Positions 55,906 through 64,000 of a stretch of 64,000 bases of DNA are shown here, one piece after another. A model generated the notes under the pieces. That model was not told where the DNA came from, did no database searches, and was given only the letters and a program-made list of their open reading frames with translations. Numbering within the stretch: position 1 is the first letter of the stretch; every line of letters begins with the position of its first letter. Made by a program: the position numbers and the translations under genes. Source of the DNA: Puffinus mauretanicus (Eukaryota > Chordata > Aves > Procellariiformes > Procellariidae); assembly GCA_023333565.1 (NCBI GenBank), contig JAJKFH010000157.1, positions 186,001 to 250,000 of the forward strand, given 5' to 3'.

Positions 55906-57720
55906 AAAAAGGGTGAAAAAAGAGGAAGAATGCTGTAAGAGTATTATTTTACACCCACTGTATCCAAGTGTAATTCACTTTGCTGCTGAAGATTAAAGTT
56001 GACCAACAGAAATATTTTCAATGAAAAGTAGCATATCATTAACTTCTTTTTACAGGCAAAAATCTGCTTTTGACAGCAGAAATAATTTCAAAAGTAATAT
56101 CCATGTTCTTATTCTTTCCAGATGCTGTAAATTAATGAAAAGAAAAAGAAATTTCATTTTGTTGAGCTCCACTGACTACCACATTGATTTTAAAATCACA
56201 GACTCATCTCAGAACAAAACTGTAATTAGTACTAAGCTACCTAGTCTGAATTTACTCTACACTTGCTAATAAATGATCGTGGCATACAACTCCTCAGACG
56301 GAGTCCAACTTCCATGAATTACAACTAAATCAATCAACTTGCACTCCTGTCCATTCTTGATACAATGCAAATTTTGGACTTTAAAGTATTACTTTACGTC
56401 AGAGATAACTGGAAAGTTTTGCAGAATGGCCAATGCAGAAATTAGTAGCAGAGTACCCACAACCATTCAGAAAAGCAAAAATCACAAAGGTTTTAGGTTG
56501 GGGATATTCTAGGTGTTAAAAAAGTGTACTCATCTAATCTGATTCCTTTCAACATTCATATGTAACTGTTTTTTGTTATTATTTCATATTCACTACTGAT
56601 TTTTAAACTAAGCACACTAAGGTTGTGACCTTCATAGCTCAAATAAGCTCTTAGCATGGACTTGTAACTGACATGTTAAAGAGCACTATTTCACAACCTG
56701 TAACAGTACAAAAGAAGAGGTAATTGGAAACTAAGGAAAAAAATTTTTGATTAGTTGAAATAACCATCTCTCTAACAACCTTGAAATTATCAACCCCTAA
56801 ATCAAAAGCATGTTTGAAATAGGCAAGTTATTAGTGAAAGTCAAAAATGACTTGTTAATATGGCAGTTGTCTTTGAAAAAAAACTACAAAAATACAGTTT
56901 GAAAACTGACTACAAAAATAGCAGGGTGGGACTCAGAGATTTCCAGGTCAAATCTGGACTGACTGCATGAGTAAATGATGGCTGCAGAACAGAAGCAATC
57001 TCAGCCAAACACTCATGTGCTTTGAGATCTTTCCTTCAGGAAGGAATTATTCTTTGTAGTGAAATCTGTGTACATCAATGACACCACGTTTAGTGACTTG
57101 CTCTGCTCTGTACAGCTGGAAGAAGGGAACAGCATTTTTACTGAATTCTGCTCTTGGGCAAATCTGGGATTGAATCATGCTGGCAATTTGAAGAAATCCT
57201 TTGGTGACTCTAATTTTCACCATAAGGAATAAATCCCACTTGTAGATGATAAGGATTTCCAAATTGTCATACCATGGTGCATCCTTTCTCACCTTTAACA
57301 ACTTCTGTGTTGGTTTGATGCCACTTATATTAAAACCGTTCTACCTCTATCATGAGCTTTACAGGGGACTTTGTACTACACCTCCCATGCACTTGCAGTG
57401 AGCCCGCAATAAGGTCTTCACATTATTGAAAACTGTGATGTAAACATAATGTAAAACCTCTCCATAAAGTAGCCGAGTAGTGTGTTTCATATGATTGTTC
57501 GTGCTCTCCAAAAATTTACAGATGGAGTGGCAGGTGTCACCAAGGGAGAGGTCCTGTAGAAGGAAGATCTGCTTAGTATCTTCAAAGGAAGAACGAGGTG
57601 AGGGTTGTTTATTTGTGTTGGCTTTAGGCTGTAAAGGGAAATGCAGCGTATGCTAGCCAAAGGACTCTCTGTGAACAACACAAGATTAGCCATCATTCCA
57701 CCTCAATCCATCCCACTCCT
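55906..57720. other. AT-rich intergenic, no gene
   Basis: Unique-looking sequence between CR1 copies H and F. The 84-codon frame on the minus strand (57047-57301) has no recognised domain. Confidence 0.45.
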
Positions 57721-57878
57721 ACCAGTTTGATGCCAGTGCCAGCAATAGATGCTCAGAGCCTGGAGAAGGATCACAGGTCAGCAGGACAGCGCCTGAAGAG
57801 AAGCACAAAGGAACCCCAGCCAGTAAGACAGCTTCATCGGGGGCCCAGCTTAAATGCCTCTATGCAAATGCACACAGC

Positions 57879-58820
57879 ATGGGGAATAAACAAGAGGAGT
57901 TAGAGACACGCACACGCCTGCAGGGCTATGATCTAATTGGCATCACAGAAACGTGGTGGGATGGCTTCTATGATTGGAGCATTTTAATGGAAGGATACAG
58001 GCTCTTTAGGAAGGCCAGGCAGGGGAGACGAGGAGGGGGTGTCGTCCTCTATGTCAATGACCATCTGGAGTGCATGGAGCTCCACCTGGGGATGGATGAG
58101 GAGCCGACGGAGAACTTATGGGTCAGGATTAAAGGGAGTGCAGGGACAGTTGACATTATGGTGGGGGTCTACCACAGGCCACCCAACCGGGAAGACCAAG
58201 AGGATGAAGCTCTCTATAGACAGACAGGAGCAGCTTCACAAACCCTGGTCCTCATGGGGGACTTCAACCACCCCGATATCTGTTGGAGGGACAACACTGC
58301 AGGGCATAAGCAATCTGGGAGGTTCCTTGAATGTGTCGACGATAACTTCCTTCTCCAAGTGGTAGAGGAGCCAATGAGGAGAGGTGCTATGCTGGACCTT
58401 GTTCTCACCAACAAGGAGAGGCTGGTGGAGAATGTGAAGGTCAAGGGTAGCCTTGTCTACAGTAACCATGAAATGGTGGAGTTCAAGATCCCTAGGGCAT
58501 CGAGGAGGGCGCACAGCAAGCTCACTACCCTGGCATTCAGGAGAGCAGACTTTGGCCTCTTCAGGAATCTGCTTAGTAGAGTACCATGGGCTAAAGCCTT
58601 GGAAGGAAGAGGGGCCCAAGAAAGCTGGTTAATATACAAGGATCATCTCCTCCGAGCTCAGGAGCGATGCATCCCAGCAAAGAGGGAGTCAGGCAAAAAT
58701 GCCAGGAGGCCCACATGGATGAACAAGGAGCTCCTGGACACACTCAAACACATAAAGGAAGCCTACACAGAGTGGAAGCAAGGGCAGGTAGTGTGGAAGG
58801 AATACAGAGAAATTGTCTGA
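57879..58820 (+). pseudogene. CR1 ORF2 endonuclease and linker (copy F)
   Basis: 313 open codons. Motifs: ITETWW (22-27, catalytic Glu kept), VYHRPPN (97-103), GDFN (127-130) and SNHEMV (195-200). The last is normally SDH, so Asp-196 has become Asn (codon 58464-58466) and catalysis should be impaired. The linker '...[15 protein letters not shown]' and '[15 protein letters not shown]' follows. Translation may begin upstream, since the same frame continues leftwards through '[10 protein letters not shown]'. The frame ends with TGA at 58818-58820, where copies of this family have an Arg codon, typical of CpG decay. Confidence 0.88.
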
Positions 58821-60581
58821 GCAGCCAGGGATCAGGTTAGGAAAGCTAAAGCCCTGATAGAATTAAATCTGGCCAGGGACAGCAAGGGCAACAAGAAAAG
58901 CCTCTATAGGTACATCAGGGATAAAAGGGAGATTGGGCCCTCTCCAGAAGGAGACGGAGACCTGGTTACCCGGGATGTGGAGAAGGCTGAGGTACTCAAT
59001 GACTTTTTTGCCTCAGTCTTCACCGGCAAGTGCTCAAGCCTCACCGCCCAAGCCACAGAAAGCAAAAGCAGGGACTGGGAGAATGAAGAGCCGCCCACTG
59101 TAGGAGAAGATCACGTTTGAGACCATCTAAAGAGCCTGAAGCTGTACAAGTCCATGGGACCTGATGAGATCCATCCGTGGGTCCTGAGGGAACTGGTGGA
59201 TGAAGTTGCTAAGCCACTATCCATCATATTTGAGAAGTCATGTCAATCTGGTGAAGTTCCCACTGACTGGAAAAGGGGAGACATAACGCCCATTTTTAAA
59301 AAGGGAAAAAAGGAAGACCCGGGGAACTACAGGCCAGTCAGTCTCACCTCTGTGCCTGGCAAGATCATGGAACAGATCCTCCTGGAAGCTATGCTAAGGC
59401 ACATGCAGGACAGGGATGTGATTCGAGACAGTCAACATGGCTTCACCAAGGACAAGTCCTGCCTGACCCACCTAGTGGCCTTCTAGGATGGAGTGACTAC
59501 ATCAGTGGACATGGGAAGAGCTACAGGTGTCATCTATTCTGTAAGGCCTTTGACATGGTCCCCCACAACATCCCTCTCTCTAAACTGGAGAGGTGTGGAT
59601 TTGATGGGTGGACTATCTGGTGGATGAGGAATTGGTTGGATGGTCATATCTAAAGGGCAGTAGTCAACGGCTCAGGTCCAGGTGGAGTTCAGTGACAAGT
59701 GGTGTCCCTCAGGGGTCCATACTGGGACCAATACTGTTTAATATCTTCATCAAGGACATAGTGGGATCAAGTGCACCCTCAGCAAGTTTGCAGATGACAC
59801 CAAGCTGATTGGTGCAGTTGATACGCCTGAGGGATGGGATGCCATCCAGAGGGACCTGGACAAGTTCGAGAAGTGGGCCCGTGTGAGCCTCATGAGGTCC
59901 AAGTGCAAGGTCCTGCACCTGGGTCAGGGCAACCCCCGATATCAATGCAGGCTGGGGGATGAAGGGATTGAGAGCAGCCCTGCCGAGAAGGACTTGGGGA
60001 TCCTGGTGAATGAAAAGCTGGACATGAGCCAGCAATGTGCGCTCACAGCCCAGAAGGCCAACCGTATCCTGGGATGCATCAAAAGAAGCGTGACCAGCAG
60101 GTCGAGGGAGGTGATTCTGCCCCTCTCCTCTGCTCTGGTGAGACCCCACCTGCAGTACTGCGTCCAGCTCTGGAGCCCTCAGCACAAGAAAATCATAGAC
60201 CTGTTGAAGTGGGTCCAGAGGAGGGTCACAAAAATGATCAGGGGGATGGAACGCCTCTCCTATAAAGAAAGGCTGAGAGAGTTGGAGTTGTTCAGCCTGG
60301 AGAAGAGAAGGCTTTGGGGAGACCTTATTGCAGCCTTTCAGTCCTTAAAGGGGGCTTATAAGAAAGATGGGAACAATTTTTTTAGCAGGGCCTGTTGTGA
60401 CAGGACAAGGGGGAATGGTTTTAAACTAAAAGAGGATAGATTTAGACTACATATACAGAAGAAATATTTTACGATGAGGGTGGTGAAATACTGGAACAGG
60501 TTGCCCAGAGAGGTGGTAGATGCCTCATCCCTGGAAACATTCGAAGTCAGGTTGGATAGGGCTCTGAGCAACCTGATCTAG
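58821..60581 (+). pseudogene. CR1 ORF2 reverse transcriptase and C-terminus (copy F)
   Basis: It continues the frame of the endonuclease: '[20 protein letters not shown]' lies in it, then a second TGA at 59118-59120, [10 protein letters not shown] (from 59154), [22 protein letters not shown] and a third stop (TAG, 59484-59486) where Tyr is expected. From about 59540 to about 59780 the frame is shifted ('[11 protein letters not shown]' lies in the 59608-59808 frame). It then returns, with catalytic FADD at 59787-59798, and runs open to the natural stop at 60581, ending '...LDRALSNLI'. RT is dead because of three stops and a damaged palm segment. Confidence 0.88.
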
Positions 60582-60668
60582 TTGAAGATGTCCCTGCTTA
60601 CTGCAGGGGGGTTGGACTAGATGACCTTTAAAGGTCCCTTCCAACCCAAACTATTCTATGATTCTATG

Positions 60669-63604
60669 CTCAAAAACAATTATATTTTTTTGTTTTGCTT
60701 ATATTAAAAGTTCTCTGGCTGGACTATGTAAACTGAAGGACACAGCTTTTCAAGGATCCAACTACTTGGCCAAGCTTCAAAGGTGAACCCAGATGTGATT
60801 TCAAAGAAGTGAGAAGTAACTGATTGCTGGTATCTTTTAAAATAATGTAATATCACATCCCAGAGGCTGGAAGAGCACGGGAACATGGAGACAGAGGCGA
60901 GCACCTTAGAAGTTTTTCTTCACTGTACAAGAGGGGAAAATCTAAGGAGGTAAACAATTCATTGGAGGAGGAAAACAGCGAAAATATAAATGAAAAACAA
61001 TGGAGTAACTAGGCAAGCAAAAAAATATAGAGTGATTATTTCACAGAGCATTGCATTATTGAGATAATATCTGTAAAATTCAAACAGCATTGCCTTCCGC
61101 TTACCTTGTAACAGAATAACTTAGATGGTATAGCAGCCTAACGAAAGTAACATAACAAAATAGCATGGTACAGTAGTTTGAGGAATTCACTGATGTCTCT
61201 GGCGTGCTATCTAGTGTTCATCAGTGAGGAGAGAGAAAATCATCACCCAGCACAGTCTTATTCTGCTAAATAGAAGAGGAACAGTCTGTTCCCTGCTCCA
61301 GAAGCCAGGTGATCCAGACTGCCTCATGTTCACATTCTTCTCATGCCTGTTCCCTATAGAGAAAACTGGCAGCCTCCACACTAGTCAGTAATTGTCTCTG
61401 TGTCTCTCCTGACCCAAGCCATGCTCCTGAAGAACTAAAGTATGATTTTTTTGTGTATTTTTTCCAGTTCAGATTGTCAAAAATAATGAGAGGGCTGTGT
61501 TGTATCATACAGGACTGGTGTTTTTATTGCATGAAGCTGAAGGTATGTGTTAAGTATGCTGGAATATAAGGTTGTACAAAGACTACTGGGGTAGCATTGG
61601 AAAACTGTATAGTGAAAAGACAATCAAATCCAGTGCAGGATCATTCATACTGCTTTCAGGAGCAGTCCCTGAAGCGAACTATGTCTGGAAGCATGCTCAG
61701 GATTTGTCTTTGAGAAAGTTCATTGGAGCAGTTGAGGGGGTGAGCTGACAGTTAATCGTGGTGGATGACTGGGGATCAAGTGCTTATAGTTACTCCCTGG
61801 CTTTCTTTTGCTCAGCAGCCTAGACATACCCTGACATTTATAAGGCCCTGAAATACATTATTTAGCTTCCATATAATGATTAATTTTGGCTTCTTGGAAA
61901 TGGTTATTTCCATAAAATACATGGAAAAACAAGTTACATGAAGAAATTAATTACTCAGCCTATTTATATTGTTTTATATAAAGAAAGAGTTTGAGGATAA
62001 CTTCACATATACAGATAGCCATCAAGGCAGTGGGAAGTGCCATTTTCCCCTTGGGCATCTGTCAGCCCAGAGTCACTCACTCTCACAGACTTTTTTACTT
62101 GCTCACACAGCGTGGACTGATCTGCTGCTGCTGGAGCTCTGCTTTGGGCTGGAGGAAGAGGAACCTGCTTTTCTGTTGGTTTCTCTGCTCTTCTGTTTCC
62201 TTTGATCTAATGTTTCCATATCATTAATTCCACTCTGTCTAATCTTCCACTCTTCATTGCAAACACAGGGGAGGGGAACTAGAGGAGGGGACAGGAGAGG
62301 AGCAGAGGAATTTAGTTACAGGTTTTATAAAAAGATCTTTAATATATGTTCCTGTCATAACTACCAGAATGTAAGCCTTTACCTATGCTAGTGAGTATTT
62401 GAAAATAATGGATCTCTTCTGTGCCACAACTGACATCAAATTTTTGCAGATAATATGCAGACGCTAAATGAATAAGTTTAGTGAAGGTCATAATTCAGAT
62501 GGGATTGGATTTCATCAATTTTAAAAGGTTCCATAAATAAAACTTCACTAAGAAAATATCATCTTGAATGAATGATGTTAATTTTAATTTTAATTCTCTT
62601 TAAAACTAGAAAAAAAGTATTCACAGTATAAGGGAAGGAAAGAGAATAGAAGTTTATTCTAGAAACTTCATCAGCTGAATGAATCATTTGATTTGATTGT
62701 GAATTTTTGTGTGCTGATTAGGCACAGACATATTTTCTCTTGCTTTGTTTCTTGGTGAAATATATATTTTTTTTTCTATAACTAGTTACTTGAAAAGCAA
62801 CTACCATTTTTGTCCTAATCCAGCATACTCATGTAAGGATAATTTTTTAAAATTACAAAGTTACAAATTATGTAACCTAGCCTTGTTGTGTAGGCTCAAA
62901 AGTTCCCAGAGTGGTTAGTGGGATGTGGGTTTTTTGTTCCTCTGGCTTAGTACCATGTGATAAAATTAAACAATTCCCAATAATAATGATCTTATGTTCC
63001 TTCATAATTCCAGTCATCTCTTGGACTCTCCTTCCCTTCTGCTCCCTGTTCCCTACAATACAACACAAATACTAAAGTATATATATTAGAAAGCAGTTTG
63101 GGGGGGCTAGAAAAAAATAAATTATGGTAAAAGATGACTCTGAGAAGGTGTACTAACAAACACAGTGGAACCATAGGCTAGAAAGTACATGGCATTCCTG
63201 TCTATACTGATCACCAAATAAAACTGTATCTGTTAATATGATTCTTTATACCTATGGTCTTCTACAGACAACTAAACAAATGTGCATTTGAGCAGATTTA
63301 GAGGTAAGGATATCGTAAATCATGCCAGCTATTGTTTGTGCATGTCTGTGCCCTGTTGTGACCAGCCCACAGTTCTTCTAAGGACAAATTGCAAAGATCT
63401 GATGGAACTAAATTACTTTGTGAAAATTAACTTTTTTTTCCTGGACCAGAAATTTTTGTCAATGTCTACAAACAAATACTTAGTATGTAAGAGCGAGATT
63501 GAAATTCCCATTTTACCAGTGATCTTTTGCCAAGTGAAACTAATCTGAGTGATCAGAAATAAGATAATTTAAAAATTAAAATTGTGGTTGATTCGTAAGT
63601 CTGG
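60669..63604. other. AT-rich intergenic, no gene
   Basis: No exon, RNA gene or transposon recognised. The overlapping frames at 61969-62227 show no domain. A purine-rich patch (about 62267-62308) and a T-run (about 62768-62777) are present. Confidence 0.45.
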
Positions 63605-63691
63605 TGGTGGTATCATAATTATATCATGTTAATTATATTATATATTATATCATATCATAATTATATCATTCTTATATTTTATATAAGAATG
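63605..63691. repeat. AT-rich palindromic patch
   Basis: The 17-mer tatcataattatatcat occurs twice (about 63610-63626 and 63653-63669), and a perfect 11-bp hairpin, cattcttatat / atataagaatg with a TTT loop, spans 63667-63691. Confidence 0.8.
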
Positions 63692-64000
63692 GATCAAAGT
63701 AGCAAGGAGGACAAAAGTTTTGGGACCTCACACAGTTACAAAAACAGAATTGCAGTTTCCTAACTCCATTGTGCAAGCCCTGTGCTCTGTTTGGCTACTA
63801 ACATCTTTCAGTATATCAAGGTACTGGATTTTTAATAATGACTGTGTAGCTATGCTACATTTCTGTCTGGCTACCCCAATTAAAAATGCATTTTTATGAA
63901 CATGTGTACACAGATGAGTGAAGACAGATTCAAACTCTTCTGACTTCTCTAAGCTAACTAGAACCATGCCAGCCCTAGTCCAGGAAACTGTTTCTCTAAT
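63692..64000. other. intergenic to window end, no gene
   Basis: The 79-codon minus-strand frame at 63728-63967 has no recognised motif. Nothing else is seen. Confidence 0.4.

Larger units (their letters stand above)
57721..60668 (+). mobile_element. CR1 LINE with nearly complete ORF2, copy F
   Basis: About 2.95 kb. The 5' limit is at about 57700-57730, just before the ORF2 start. It includes endonuclease, linker, RT, C-terminal region and 3' UTR with tail 'ctattctatgattctatg' (to 60668). It is the same subfamily as copy A (953-3205) in opposite orientation. ORF1 is missing through 5' truncation. ORF2 keeps one reading frame over long stretches, broken by three point stops and one shifted interval. 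Confidence 0.92.

Overview
This looks like vertebrate, very probably bird, nuclear DNA from a gene-poor, AT-rich interval. The basis is several CR1 LINE copies with the avian 3' octamer tail (ATTCTATG)n, four long terminal repeats of one avian ERVL-like family, decayed amniote CR1 and tRNA-type SINE fossils, and long stretches with no convincing coding exon. I found no host protein-coding gene, rRNA, tRNA gene or CRISPR array. All protein-like open frames of meaningful length belong to retrotransposons.

Layout. 1-898: 3' end of an ERVL-like provirus plus its LTR (+). 953-3205: CR1 (-) with broken reverse transcriptase. About 3570-6325: an ancient CR1 (-) split by a younger GC-rich CR1 (-, 4045 to about 5720) that keeps a 402-residue RT frame. 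6326-24749: 18 kb of AT-rich sequence with only microsatellites, short tandem duplications and old repeat scraps. 24750-25325: solo LTR (-) with a 5-bp target duplication. 25959-26132: CR1 3' end (-), flanked by a duplicated 68-bp segment. 28810-29326: older solo LTR (+). 33-34 kb and about 46 kb: decayed tRNA-type SINE copies. 36352-37205: CR1 (-). 37.2-52.6 kb: mostly AT-rich unique sequence with one small CR1 tail (45521-45628, +). About 52640-55905: a CR1 (+) with a GC-rich 5' leader, ORF1 (coiled coil, SGNH/esterase motifs) and the start of the ORF2 endonuclease, then an LTR (+), then a CR1 3' fragment (+). About 57721-60668: a long CR1 (+) with endonuclease and RT, broken by point stops and a frameshift. 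60.7-64 kb: AT-rich, no gene.

How the parts relate. CR1 ORF1 (RNA-binding/esterase) and ORF2 (endonuclease plus RT) would act together in target-primed reverse transcription, but every copy here is disabled. The LTRs carry promoter-type signals (an exact CRE TGACGTCA in three of four, TATA-like boxes, ATTAAA polyadenylation signals), so they are the most plausible regulatory DNA in the window. Element boundaries and family names rest on reading by eye and remembered consensus features. I ran no alignment.
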